A stretch of DNA of 64,000 nucleotides from Eustoma russellianum (Eukaryota; Streptophyta; Magnoliopsida; Gentianales; Gentianaceae). The position numbers and the translations under genes were made by a program. Where the stretch lies: assembly GCA_036186865.1 (NCBI GenBank), contig AP025062.1, positions 24,610,833 through 24,674,832 on the forward strand, read 5' to 3'. This document shows positions 1-11,220 of the stretch, piece after piece (the stretch's first letter is position 1; the number at the start of each line of letters is the position of its first letter). The notes under the pieces were generated by a model. It was given only the letters and a program-made list of their open reading frames with translations. It did no database searches and was not told where the DNA came from.

Positions 1-372
1 CCTAAGATAAAGTAAATGCGGTAAGTAAAGCACTCCACATAAAAATGCACAAGTACGTGATGCATGCTCAATTAACGTGTCACATGCAACAAGAATCATG
101 TCATGCAATATGCCCTAGACCTATATGCAATGCATGATCCCGGGATTGACTGGATGCATGTAGCCCGTGCACTACAATCCACCCTTGCGGATGCCCGTGG
201 CCCGTACACCACGATCCACCCCAACCGATGCCCGTGGCCCGTGCACCACGATCCACCATAACCAAGTATCCATGGCCCGTACACCATGATCCTCTTCACT
301 CGAGCGTCTGAGACCCGTGCATCTCAGCCCACTCCCAATGCAATGCACGTGCCATGAATGCAGCAACAAAAT

Positions 373-474
373 CGCCTGGGGCCCGTACGCCCATCCTCAC
401 CAACTCCGGCACTCAACACTAGTCGTCTGGGGCCCGTACGCCCATCCTCACCATCTCCGGCACTCAATATTTAG
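373..474. repeat. 51-bp tandem repeat, two copies, in G1 LTR
   Basis: Two adjacent copies (373-423 and 424-474) share the block GGGGCCCGTACGCCCATCC and differ at a few positions. Upstream, 160-330 carries degenerate units of the type CCCGTGCACCACGATCCACC. Comparable short tandem units with CCCCGTGCTGATAGGTCCAC occur in the G2 LTR at 56737-56825, so this is a typical sub-terminal feature of these gypsy LTRs. Confidence 0.7.
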
Positions 475-1484
475 CTTCATAAAATTTACAAATATTGGAA
501 AGTGGTTATTTAGCATTCCTTTTATTTTTCTTAGCTTGTGTCTAGAATTTTCTACTAATTTTTCCATATTTAATTCTATTTATTATTAATTATTTTAATT
601 ACTTACATTTATAAAAATTCATAAATTAAGTGGAAATAATTTTATTTTAACCTTTTATATTTTCTGGAATTTATTTAAAATTTTCTGATAATTAAATATA
701 TTTTTCTGGAATTTTAAACTAATTTTAATTAATTATTTATTATTTATTCATTTCAGAAATTAATTTCCAGATTTTTTTTTTATTTTTTTCAGCTTGGGCC
801 GGCCTGCTACCTGGTCCGGTCCGCTGGCCATCCGGTCCGGTCCGGCAGCCTGGCCGGTCCAACAGTATTTTCTTTTTTTTTTATTTTTTTTCTATTTCCT
901 TCTAACCTCCATAAAATCTTCGTTTTAACTCCGATTAACCTCAAACCAGTTGCGTTGGACTCGTTATAACGAGACGCAACTTTTGAAGGTGGACACGTCA
1001 TCACGTGTCCGGACGCGCCGTCAGGGGCCGCGCGTGGGCCCCACGCGCCACCCCCCTGAAACGCGTCCGTCAGACCCGTTTTTTCGATTTTCAACCAATC
1101 CTAACCTATTCCGGACTAGATGAAGTTATTCTAAGGCCAAAACGAAATTTTTAAACCCCCTAAGTATGTAAATCCCTAATCTTTTGAGTTGTTTCAAGAG
1201 TATTCTCACCCTAATCCAATCATACCATCAAATTCACATTCATACACATACATAGCAGCAAGTAACAGTTACCTCATGCTTTTCAATTATAAACAAATAC
1301 ACATCTATAATATAAATAATTAAAACAAGTAAATCACATAAAATATATCATCAAGGAATGCATGTATTATACCCATTTGAGGGGGGAAGAGGCACCTACC
1401 TCGATTGACGATAACACGAATAATTTGACGGACTAAAACTTGGGTTCGGGGTCTCGCCTCCCTTCTTCTTCTCTCTTTTCTCTT

Positions 1485-1779
1485 TTCTCTCTCTCTCTCT
1501 CTCTCCCTCTCTCTTTTTTTTGCCGTGCGTTTTTTTGTTTTTGTGTGTGTGTGTGTGTGTGTGGCTAATGCGTATAAGCGTATATATGGTGGGAAGTCAG
1601 GGTAGATTTTAGGTTTTTTCCCATTTGGTTTTGGTTTAGGTTTCCTAATGTGATTCTAATACTATTAGTTATAGTTATCCTTATTGTCATAATCTTTTTT
1701 TGTTATTTTTATTATCATTATTATTATTATTATTTGATAACATTTATGTATACATATATCTACTATATATATATCTATA

Positions 1780-1820
<41 letters not shown>

Positions 1821-1840
1821 ATATATATATATATTTTTTC
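1485..1840. repeat. CT, GT and TA microsatellites in G1 LTR
   Basis: A (CT)n tract lies at about 1485-1512, (GT)n at about 1541-1562 and (TA)n at about 1765-1835. The same three tracts, shorter, recur in the partial LTR at 5583-5905. Tyr/Ile-alternating reading frames over the TA tract are artefacts of the repeat. Confidence 0.85.
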
Positions 1841-1866
1841 TTCTTCTTTTTTTTTCGGCCATAACA

Positions 1867-1879
1867 TCCTACCCACCTT
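1867..1879 (-). other. Polypurine tract of G1
   Basis: On the minus strand AAGGTGGGTAGGA lies immediately before the TGTTATGG start of the LTR. This is the expected plus-strand primer site for reverse transcription. The equivalent site in G2 is at 58396-58408. Confidence 0.7.
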
Positions 1880-1912
1880 ACAAAAAGTTTCGTCCTCGAA
1901 ACTTGACGTACC

Positions 1913-3031
1913 TTATTCGAAAAGCTGTGGATATCTCTCTTGCATTTGCTCCTCAAGCTCCCAAGTCGCCTCGCGCTCGGTGTGATTGGTCCACTGCACT
2001 TTGACATAAGGGATGACTCGGTGTCTCAATACTTGGTCCTTGCGATCCACTATTCTGATAGGAGTCTCCTCATATGTAATGTCCGGTCGGATCCTTAACG
2101 GTGGCGCGTCTAGAACATGACTTGGGTCCAGAACATATTTCCTCAACTGAGAAACGTGAAATGTGCTGTGAACCTGAGCCAAGGCAGGAGGTAATGCTAA
2201 TCGGTAGGCCAACGTACCAACCCTCTCGAGTACCTCATAAGGACCAATGTAGCGAGGCTTCAGTTTACCCTTTATACCGAATCGCGAAACCTCCTTCGTA
2301 GGTGACACTCTCAAGTAAACCTTCTTGCCCACGTCAAATTCTAGTGGACGTCGTTTCGAATCGGCCCAGCTCTTGCTTCTGTCTTGAGCAATCTTTAGTC
2401 TATCTTGTATCAACTTTACTTTCTCTCTAGTCTGCTCAACCAACTCAGGGCCGGTAATAACACGCTCGCCGACCTCGTCCCAGTGAACAGGAGACCTGCA
2501 CTTACGTCCATAGAGCGCCTCAAAGGGTGCCATACCGATGGCACTGTGGTGACTGTTGTTGTAAGAGAACTCAATGAGCTTGATCGTACCGTCCCAGTTC
2601 CCCTTGAAGTCCAATGCGCACGCTCTCAACATGTCCTCTAATGTCTGAAGGGTCCTCTCAGACTGCCCGTCTGTCTGTGGATGAAAAGCGGTATTGAGTC
2701 GTAGCTCCGTCTCCAACCTTTTCTGTCAAGCTGACCAGAATCGAGAGGTGAATTTCGAATCACGGTCTGAGACGATACTGACTGGGACTCCGTGTAGGCT
2801 AACAACATCATCAATATATAATGTCACCAGTCTTTCTACAGTCACATCACTAGGCACGGGTAGGAAGTGAGCAGTCTTCGTCAATCGATCAACGATCTCC
2901 CAGATCATATCGTTACCGTTTCTTGTTTTAGGAAGTCCTGCTACAAAGTCCATCGTCACATGCTGCCACTTCCACTCCGGTATCCCTATTGGCAACATCA
3001 AACCTCCCGGCCTCTGATGCTCTGCCTTAAC
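1913..3031 (-). pseudogene. G1 integrase with chromodomain (broken)
   Basis: The minus-strand frame carries the integrase core. The first Asp is in MDFVAGLP, the second in SDRDSKF and the Glu in QTDGQSERTLQ, so the DDE triad is visible. The core is followed by the GPY/F region (YIGPYEVLERVG) and a C-terminal chromodomain ending WELEEQMQERYPQLFE. Two breaks are seen: an in-frame stop just after the integrase zinc-finger cysteines (near 3030) and another stop between the two core segments (near 2722). In chromoviruses the chromodomain is thought to steer integration to heterochromatin. The fragment cannot be made as one protein. Confidence 0.88.
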
Positions 3032-4790
3032 CTACTGACAAACGAGACATCTCTCAATGAACTCAACAATGTGTCTTTTCATCCCACTCCACCAGTAGTG
3101 TTTCTTTAGATCGTTATACATCTTCGTAGCACCGGGGTGGATCGACAACTTCGAATTGTGTGCCTCCTTCAGCAATTCCCTCCTTAGCTCCTCATCGTCA
3201 GGCACGCACAACCTTCCTTGGTACCAAATACTTCCATCATCATGTATCTGGAAGCCCTCAATTAAATTGGTCAACATCCTCTCTCGGATATCACTAAGCG
3301 TCACATCTTCCTTTTGCGCCTCCTTAATCCGCTCAACCAGAGATGGTGTAATTTCTAAGGCTGCCAGAATATTAGCAGCGGAATCAACAATGTCGAGATC
3401 AAACTCTGCCATCTCTTTCTCTAATGGTGTCTGTCTAGCGTGATTAGACTTTCTGCTCAAGGCATCTGCAACTCGGTTTGCCTTCCCCGGATGATAACTG
3501 ATGGTAAAATCGTAATCTTTCAGTAGCTCAAGCCACCTCCTCTGACGCATATTCAATTCTTTCTGTGTGAACCAATACTTCAAGCTTTTATGATCGGTAA
3601 AGACTTCGCATTTCACGCCGTATAAGTAATGAAGCCAAATCTTTAACGCAAACACCACCGCTGCTAACTCTCGATCATGGGTCGGGTAATTTTGCTCATA
3701 TTGCTTCAATTGTCTCGATGCGTATGCGATAACCCTATCTCTCTGCATTAACACGCACCCTAGCCCATTCTTCGAGGCTTCGCTGTAGATGACAAACCCT
3801 CCAGTGTCAGAGGGATGTGCCAATACTGGTGCAGTCGTCAACCTCCGTAAAACTTTTTCTCACAGTCGGAGGTCCATGTGAATTTGGTCTTTTTCTGAGT
3901 CAGTCGGCTTAGAGGTGTTACGATACTCGAGAATCCTTTCACGAGTTTACGATGATAACCGACAAGGCCAAAAAAACTACGTACCTTAGTGACATTAGTA
4001 GGTCGGAGCCATTCTGTAATCGCCTCTATCTTCTTTGGGTCAACAGAAATGCACTTCTCAGAAATCACTTGGCCTAAGAAAGTCACATTCTCTGATCAGA
4101 ACTCGCACTCGCCGAAATTTGCATAAAACTTTTTCTTCCTGAGAGTCTCTAATACCTCCCGCAAGTGTTCAATATGTGTCTCCTCATCAGGTGAATACAC
4201 CAAGATGTCTCGATGAACACTACTATGAAACGATCCAACTGCTCCCAGAACATTGTGTTCATCAAATCCATAAAGGTTGTAGGTGCATTCGTCAGTCCAC
4301 AGGGGCATTACAAGAAACTCGTAGTGCCTGTATCGAGTGTGGAACGTCGTCTTTGCTATATCCTCCGCCCTAATCCTCAACTGATAGGCGTGATTAGAGG
4401 TCAATCTTCGAGAACATTCTGGCACCCTTCAACTGATCAAATAGATCGTCGACCCTTGGTAGTAGATATTTATTTTGTATCGTGATCTTATTAAGCTCAC
4501 GATAGTCGATGCATAGCCTCATCCTACCGTCCTTCTTCTTCATAAATAATACCGGTGCCCCTAGGGCGAAGCACTAGGTCTGATGAACTTCTGGTCCAGC
4601 AACTCTTGTAACTGTTCCTTGGGCTCTTTTAACTCTGCTGGTGCCATTATGTATGGCGCCTTCGAGATTGGTTCGGCTCCGGGTATAAGATCGATCTTGA
4701 ACTCCGCTTCCCTGCTCGGTGGTGAACCTGGTAGCTCGTCAGGGAAGACATCCTTAAATTCTCGTACCACCAAAATGTCCTTCCCTTTGC
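3032..4790 (-). pseudogene. G1 reverse transcriptase / RNase H (broken)
   Basis: RNase H and the integrase HHCC zinc finger lie in the 3032-3841 frame: the RNase H start includes YASRQLKQYEQNYPTHDREL and the finger ends ERCLVCQ. The RT connection and thumb lie at 3838-4086 (SFFGLVGYHRKLVKGF). The RT palm lies at 4096-4425, with its N-terminal part at 4561-4773. The catalytic FIDD region near 4205-4215 has lost one base, so the frame shifts exactly at the active site. A further frameshift separates 4425 from 4561. The domain order and motifs are those of Ty3/gypsy. Confidence 0.85.
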
Positions 4791-5570
4791 TTTATGCTGC
4801 TTCTGACCCTGTGGTGGAGGGGCTTGTGCCGGTGTAAGGCACTCTCTAGCTTAATGTCCCTGTTTGCCATAGTTGCAGCAAACCTTTTGAGCTCTCTAGC
4901 ACTGACTTGTGTGCAAACAACACACTGTGTACATACTGGAGGTGGCGGTCCAACTGCCTTGAGTGGCTGTGCCGCTGTCGCTGTGGGACCCTCAATCATC
5001 AATGGTCGAGACGCTGATCCCTGTCCCTACTATGGTGATCTGAAAGATTGCCCGGTCAGATGGAAGCATGGGATCTTTAACCATCTCTCCTATCTCCTAG
5101 GACGGAACTTCTCTAACGGTCTCTTAGCCCTGTCGACCGCTCCAACCCTCTCGAGATCACCCTCAACCTCAAGACGCACTTCCAGCAACTCTTCAAAAGT
5201 GGTAGGCTGATTGCAGATGATCAATGACTGAAGGCGAGAGCTCAAGCTGGTCTTGAACTCTAGCATCTTCGCTTTCTCGTTATCCATGATGACGGGCATG
5301 TAACTCGTAAGTGCATGGAACCTCTCAAACTACTGGTCCCCAGTCATGGACCCCTACGTTAGAAGCTGAAACACCATCATCCTCCTCTGAATGACACTTT
5401 CAGGAACATAGTGCTTTTGGTACTCCTCCCTGAACCAGGTCCATATCGGTGATGGAGTCAGTCTGCGTGCCATGCCCTGCCACCATTGCTCGGCATCACC
5501 CTCTGAGAATGGTACAACCGCATCAACCTTCAGGCCATCCGTACTTGCATCAATCCCAACTGCTCAGACA
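4791..5570 (-). pseudogene. G1 gag fragment (3' part)
   Basis: A capsid-like helical segment reads at 5090-5299 (MPVIMDNEKAKMLEFKTSLS and onward, with LLEVRLEVEGDLERV). It resembles the capsid C-terminal region of gypsy gag. The zinc-knuckle region expected near 5020-5060 is scrambled by frameshifts. The gag N-terminus is missing because the sequence jumps into LTR DNA at about 5571. The product is non-functional. Confidence 0.7.
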
Positions 5571-5933
5571 CATTCTTGAGCCAGATCTCTCTCCCTCTCT
5601 CTTTTTTTTGCCGTGCGTTTTTTTGTTTTTGTGTGTGTGTGTGTGTGGCTAATGCGTATAAGCGTATATATGGTGGGAAGTCAGGGTAGATTTTAGGTTT
5701 TTTCCCATTTGGTTTTGGTTTAGGTTTCCTAATGTGATTCTAATACTATTAGTTATAGTTATCCTTATTGTCATCATCTTTTTTTGTTATTTTTATTATC
5801 ATTATTATTATTATTATTTGATAACATTTATGTATACATATATCTACTATATATATATCTATATCTATATATATATATATATCTATATATATATATATAT
5901 ATTTTTTCTTCTTCTTTTTTTTCGGCCATAACA
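5571..5933 (-). repeat. Truncated 5' LTR of G1
   Basis: This segment matches the first ~360 bp of the left LTR (about 1495-1866), including the GT and TA microsatellites, and ends in the same GGCCATAACA. The join to gag occurs inside a pyrimidine run (TCTCTCCCTCTCTC) present at the matching place of the left LTR, which suggests a microhomology-mediated deletion. From 5934 to 6067 lies about 130 bp of unassigned target DNA. Confidence 0.85.
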
Positions 5934-6067
5934 TTTTTTCTCCTTCAAGAAAAAGAGCGAAACTAGAAACAGCACTTCAAACAAAATTCCTTCGAAAATT
6001 TATTAATTCTTATGGAGTGTATGAATTTCCATAATCATGCATATAAATATGAATTTTGTTCCGTACA

Positions 6068-6072
6068 ACAAA
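6068..6072. repeat. Target-site duplication ACAAA (left) of E1
   Basis: ACAAA abuts the left LTR and matches 11808-11812 beyond the right LTR. This fixes the LTR ends at 6073 and 11807. Confidence 0.8.
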
Positions 6073-6661
6073 TGAAAAATTTCATAGAAAACGAAATTTA
6101 CAGAAGGTGAAAAGAAAAGGCATTACGTCGAACACCACAAAACATTGACGATTGAACAATCAATCTAGCTCTGCAACAAATACTGTAAATTGGAGAAAGA
6201 AGAAGAAATTGGCGTGGAGAAAATTTGCTCACATTGAAGAGAAAAGTGGTTACAATAAGTACACAAAAATCTGCGTATAACTACCAAGCTAAGGCTATTT
6301 ATACGCGCTATTTACCGTCGAAAGGAAGAAGAAAAGGAAAAGAGAACCAAATTACAATTGTGCCCTTAAAAGTCCCAGCATCCCATTACTTATGAAAGGG
6401 CAAAAAAGTCAATTCACGTCATATTTGAATTAACCGCCACTCATTAACCATCTTCCTCCTTCCTTTTGCGTCCAATGCACACTGCGTTGTACTGCTTCAC
6501 TCTGCAACCCATTCACAGCACAACACCCGTAACTGTCATCTTAGAACAGCAACTGAACCAACCTTTTGGCCACATTCTTTGACAATTGCACTCAGCTCAT
6601 CTTCTGCACTGAATTCCCAGCTTCAATATTTCTTGATTTGCCAACTGCATCTTCTTTAACC
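6073..6661 (-). repeat. 3' LTR of E1
   Basis: Starts (plus strand) TGAAAAATTTCATAG and runs to CTTCTTTAAC at 6660. It closely matches 11221-11807 with scattered substitutions. The terminal dinucleotide at its inner edge is altered: a long C-run (G-run in element sense) replaces the expected end base. Confidence 0.9.
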
Positions 6662-6674
6662 CCCCCCCCCCCCA
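6660..6674 (-). other. Homopolymeric G-run polypurine tract of E1
   Basis: On the minus strand TTTG is followed by a run of 14-15 G directly before the LTR. The position is right for a polypurine tract. The run is unusually long and pure, probably expanded by slippage. Confidence 0.6.
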
Positions 6675-8138
6675 AATCTGACTGCCTGTACACATTACAT
6701 ACACCTAATGTTGCAGTCAAGGTTTGCATTTGTTGTTTATCCAAGGCCTTCATAAATATATCTGCAAGCTGCTTATCAGTCCTTACTGGCATCGGCTTGA
6801 TCACTCCTTCCAAAAATTTCTACCTCACAACGTGACAATCTATCTCTATATGTTTCGTCCTTTCGTGAAAAACAGAATTCACAACAATGTAAAGTGCACT
6901 CTTATTGTCACAAAACAACTCTACAGGTGCCTCTTGTTGTATCCCCAAATCCCAAAGTATATAGAGTACCCATTGCACTTCATAAGTGGAACACACAAAA
7001 CCCCATGATTGATCTCCTAGTCTCCTGGCAGCCCGCCCAATCAGCATCAGCAAATGTATTAAGCTTCAACTCTCCTTTGCTTGGGAAGAACAAGCCTTGT
7101 CCCACTGTCCCTCTTATGGATCTAAGCAACCTGTGAGCTGATTTCAAATGAAGCTCAGTAGGTGAATCTAGGAATTGGATTAACTGATGTACAGTAAAAG
7201 CAATGTCCAGTCGTGTGATGGTCAGGTAGATTAGCTTGCCAATTAGACTCCTATAACTCCCAACATCCTGAATTAAGTCTGAATCATTATGAGTTAGCTT
7301 GGTGTCTTTGTCCATTGGCGTTCTAGTGGGTTTAGATCCCAGAAAACCAGTGTGTTCCAGCAATTCCATGGCATATTTTCTTTGACAGATCACCATGCCC
7401 CCTGTGACCTAGCTACTTCAATGTCCAAGAAGTATCTAAGATCACCAAGATCCTTTATTTGAAAAGTCTGATGCAAGAATTGCTTAAGAGCTGTGATGGA
7501 ACAAAGATGTGGGCTGACCACTATGATGTCATCAACATACACAAGCAAAGCAATGAAAGAATCATGTGTTGTTTTCAGGAATAGGGTGTGATCATGCTGA
7601 GACAGGGAAAAACCTTGGGATAGAAGTGCTTTAGTCAGATTTCATTCCACTTTCTACTGGCCTTCTTAAGGTCATAAAGAGACTTGTGTAATTTTCACAC
7701 AGCATTAGGGGCAGGAGACATCATACCAGGTGGCAATTCCATATATATCTCTTCTAAGAGATCCCCGTGAAGAAACGCATTGTTTATGTCAAGTTGATGA
7801 ACCAACTAGCCTTTGGCAGTAGCTATGGCAAGGAGCAATCTTATTGTGGTCATCTTAGCAAAAGGTGAAAATGTGTCCACATAGTCCACCCCTAACTGTT
7901 GTGTATACCCCTTTGCCACTAACCGAGCCTTATATCTTTCCACCATACCATCTGGCTTGAACTTCGTTTTATACACCCATTTGCACCCTATGGGAGCTTT
8001 TCCCTCAGGAAGAGTCATTAATGACCAGGTCTGGTTGTTAGCCAAGGCTGTTAGCTCCTGCTGCATAGCCTGGCACCAATGCTCATGCTGAGCTGCTTCC
8101 TGGTAACTTACAGTGTCTGGTGACATGCTGATATTCAA
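6675..8138 (-). pseudogene. E1 reverse transcriptase / RNase H (broken)
   Basis: The copia RT N-terminus reads at 7806-8138 (WVYKTKFKPDGMVERYKARL, then VDYVDTFSP). The YVDD catalytic motif reads near 7521-7545 in another frame. RT C-terminus and RNase H follow at 6980-7396 (TRLDIAFTVHQLIQFLDSP), 6820-7053 (VELFCDNKSALYI, HERTKHIEIDCHVV) and 6592-6813. At least three frameshifts or stops separate these blocks. YVDD and the RNase H DNKSA region look intact, so the damage is to the frame rather than to catalytic residues. Confidence 0.85.
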
Positions 8139-9897
8139 GGCATAGGACCTGTACTCAGGAGAGAGATTATCAAAGGAAAGTGAATGTTGAATTGGATGTA
8201 GAGTAGAGAAAGCGGGCTTGACAGAACGCAGCTCAGAGTGAAGTAAGTTGCAGTATTAGTCCTTTAGATAAGAAGGAGGCTTTCGATATCTTTTCTATGT
8301 GCGGGTCTCTGATTGTGATGGTGGTAAGTCAGTGAAGGTAGAGCGACCTGAAGGTGCAGGACAAGAATCTTAGGGAGCAGTCATGTTCTGTTGAACTGAA
8401 TGAAGAGGACTGTTGGACTCTATGGGTTCACGTGATAAATCTGGTGACATGTGAGAAGTGTCTCTTGATGGATTATTGTTGGATGTGACTGAAGGCCTAA
8501 AGGAAGAAACAGACTCAGTATCAAGGATGGTGTCTATGGCAGGCGTAATGCTTGTTGGTAAGGCAGAATTGGTGAAATCTGATGAATTTGGGTGTGAGAA
8601 AGGAAACAGGTGCTCTTGAAAGGTAACATTTCTGGAGATGAAAACGTCTTTAGTGGCAAGATTCTGTAGAATGTACCCCTTTGAGGTATGAGGTATGCCT
8701 AGAAAGACACATAATATTGCCCGGGCATCAAACTTTGACTTACTGGGACAGGTATTTTGGGCATATGCCTGGCATCCGAGGACTCTCAGGTGCTGGTATG
8801 TAGGAAGGCGTTGGTATAGGATTTCAAAGGGAGTCTTATGGTCTAGGACAGGTGTAGGAATCAGGTTGATTAAGTAAGAAGCATGCTGGACACAAAAACC
8901 CCAGTACTTAATTGGGAGGTTGTCTTAGAACCTAAGTGCCCTGGCGACATTTAAAAGATGTTGTTGTTTTTTTTTTCTACAATGACATTTTGTTGTGGGT
9001 TATATGGGCAACTTGTTTGATGCAGTATGCCCTTCTGAGAAAAGAACTGATTTAAAAAAATTCTAAGGGATTATCAGATCTGTTGACTTTAATGACCCTT
9101 TCAAATTGAGTATGTACATAATAATAGAAGCTTTCAATGATATGTTTAGCTTCTGATTTTGATTTCAAAAGGTATACCCATGCAAATCTATTATGATCAT
9201 CCACCACTGTCAAAAAGTAAGTTTGTCCATACAAGGTAGGATTTATGTAAGGCCCCCAAATATCAATATGTATAAGATCAAAGCAAGACACTGAAGAACA
9301 GGTGGAAATAGGAAAAGGAAATTTTCTTTGCTTTGCAAATGGACAAATTGTACAGTGTGATTTTACATCTGAAGCAGTAACTGAAGGATCCAGTTTGCTT
9401 ATTTCTAGAAGTCTGGGAAAAGAGGCATGCCCAAGCCTTTGATGCCAAAGCATGGGGTTGGAGACAACATCATAATAGCAAGAAAAAGGTCTAAGATATG
9501 CAGGTCCAGCAGAAACCTCCTCACTGGCGCTCCTTGTTAAGACAACATTCTTCTCCCTGGAGTCAGTGAGGTAGTATAGGCCATTATTGAGTTTAGCTGA
9601 ACCAATCATCCTCTTGGAGTATTGGTCCTGAAGTAGACAGCCATTCAGTGAGAATTGAACATTAATATGAAAAACAGTAACTAACTTACTGAGAGAGATT
9701 AGATTGAAAGAGAAAGCTGACACAAAAAGAACATCAGAAATGGTGAGATGAGGGCTGATATCGACAGTGCTAACATGTGTAGCACTGGCATTGATATTAT
9801 TTGGCATTTTGACATGAACATTGTTAACTGGATTATAGGAATGGAATAAAGACAAGCAAGAAGCGATATGATCAGAGGCCCCTGAGTCTAAGATCTA
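8139..9897 (-). pseudogene. E1 protease / integrase (broken)
   Basis: The protease active site DSGASDH is readable near 9872-9894, but the codon before ILDSGASDH is an amber stop (CTA on the plus strand at 9895-9897), consistent with a TGG to TAG change. The 9052-9855 frame then gives the protease remainder, the GAG-pre-integrase finger (WHQRLGHASF, CTICPFAKQ) and the integrase start (DIWGPYINP and a DNPLEFF segment where DNG.EF is usual). From 8139 to 9050 the integrase C-terminus and the Ser/Pro-rich linker are spread over several frames. Confidence 0.82.
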
Positions 9898-11158
9898 TAT
9901 AGATACATCAGAAGTAACCTTACCTGTATCCTTACCAGAATGCATCACAGTTTGTGCATTCATGACAGCAGGCTGTGAGGCAGGGGTAGGAGAAGGATGT
10001 TTATCAAGCACCCCATCCTTCTCATTCAGCAGACTTAAAATCTTGTTGTATTGCTCTACAGTAAATGTTAGAGAAGTGGAGATGGACTGGTTGCATCTTT
10101 TATCATTCAAGAAACCAACATCAGAGTCATCATTTGAGGCATTTGCCAAATTCACCTGTGGCTTAGCTTTATATCCCGGTGGATATCCGTACTTCTTGTA
10201 ACACCTGTCAGTAGTATGTCCACTCATTATGACACATGCATTTTCCATAAAAGGTACACACTGGCCTTTGTGACACATTATGATAACCTCTATTCGTCCC
10301 TCGTCTATCATTTGCCACTTGAGGACTGTAATTGAAGGTTCCAACAGCAAAGCTTGAGGCAACATCGTTGGAGAAATTATCACTGCAAGGTTCAACAGGA
10401 ACATTGTTTGCAAGCAACACTGACGGATTATTAGCAAATTACGTTTGAGATGTGACTCCATTCATTATCTTCCTTTCAAACTGAAGTGCCATGGAAAAGG
10501 CAGTAGAAATATTTGCCATGGGAGACATGACAAAGATTTGAGATCTCACAGGATCAAACTCAGGACTCAAGCCTTTTATGAATTTTATTACATAGTCACT
10601 TTCAACAAACTTTGTCATCTTATCAGCAACATCACACGTGCACCTACGACATTCACATTTAGGTATGGGCCTGATGACCATCATTTCTTCCCAGACAGAT
10701 TTTAGTTTTGTAAAATACTCGCTAATGTTCATACCTTCTTGTCTTATCGCATAAAATTCGTCTAGGAGGTCAGAAAGTCTGAAAAGATCTCCTCCAGCGT
10801 ATCTAAGAGTGAGATCCTTCAACGCATCTCGCACAGATTCGTACCACATAATACTTTGAGCAATGGAATGACTTACACAGTTTTGAATCCAAGACTGCAC
10901 CATTGTACTGCATTGATTCCAAGCAAAATAGCTTTCATCATCATCATCTGGTTTCTCCATTGTACCGTCAATGAAATACAATTTGTTTTTGATAGCGAGC
11001 ACCATCCTCAGAGTTCTGTTCCATGAATGGAAGTTATGCCCGGTGAGCGGTGGCTGAACCAACACCGCCGCCGGACTTTCATTCGGATGGAGATGTAGTA
11101 GACTAGCCGCAGGATTTTCAACAGAGTTATTTCTTGAAGTCGAAGCTATGTTAGCCAT
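9898..11158 (-). pseudogene. E1 gag (broken)
   Basis: The likely start is the ATG at 11158 (MANIAST), just inside the primer-binding site. The first ~240 codons are open and show the copia gag capsid pattern: LHPNESPAAVLVQPPLTGHN, SWIQNCVSHSIAQSIMWYES and RLSDLLDEFYAIRQEGMNIS. A CRRCTCDV cluster lies in the middle. The frame stops at 10439. The zinc-knuckle part continues in two other frames (CTFYGKC... at 10208-10420 and SGHTTDRCYKKYGYPPGYK at 9895-10461), so two frameshifts flank the knuckle. Confidence 0.83.
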
Positions 11159-11208
11159 GATTATCAACAAATGAATATTGCACAACGAGCGTCAATTCTT
11201 AGAGAATC

Positions 11209-11220
11209 TCTCTGATACCA
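11209..11220 (-). other. Primer-binding site of E1 (Met-tRNA)
   Basis: Minus-strand TGGTATCAGAGA directly abuts the inner end of the right LTR. TGGTATCAGAGC is the standard plant copia site complementary to the 3' end of initiator Met-tRNA; this copy differs at the last position. Confidence 0.85.

Larger units (their letters stand above)
1..1866 (-). repeat. 3' LTR of G1 (runs off window start)
   Basis: The LTR begins, in element sense, at 1866 with TGTTATGGCC, directly after a purine-rich tract. The first ~370 bp (1866 down to about 1495) recur at 5571-5933, which proves the LTR assignment. It contains CT, GT and TA microsatellites, a GC-rich block (about 795-860, GGTCCGGTCC repeats) and short tandem repeats near the far end. 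The true end of the LTR lies outside the window. Confidence 0.8.
1..5933 (-). mobile_element. G1: Ty3/gypsy chromovirus (Tekay/Del-like), degenerate
   Basis: This is a gypsy retrotransposon read on the minus strand. From right to left it holds a partial 5' LTR, gag, protease/RT/RNase H, integrase with a C-terminal chromodomain, a polypurine tract and the 3' LTR. The integrase-after-RT order and the chromodomain identify a chromovirus; the Tekay/Del lineage is inferred from the general look of the pol protein and the long LTR. It is broken by several stops and frameshifts. The left LTR continues beyond the window. The 5' LTR, primer-binding site and gag N-terminus have been removed by an internal deletion. 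Confidence 0.9.

Noticed and set aside
1650..1985. Long Tyr/Ile-alternating reading frames on both strands (also at 5734-5966)
   Set aside because: They are translations of the TA microsatellite inside the G1 LTR, with no independent coding evidence.
4794..5210. 138-codon plus-strand frame in G1
   Set aside because: It is antisense to the gag/protease region of G1, and its Ser/Thr-rich content fits a shadow frame.
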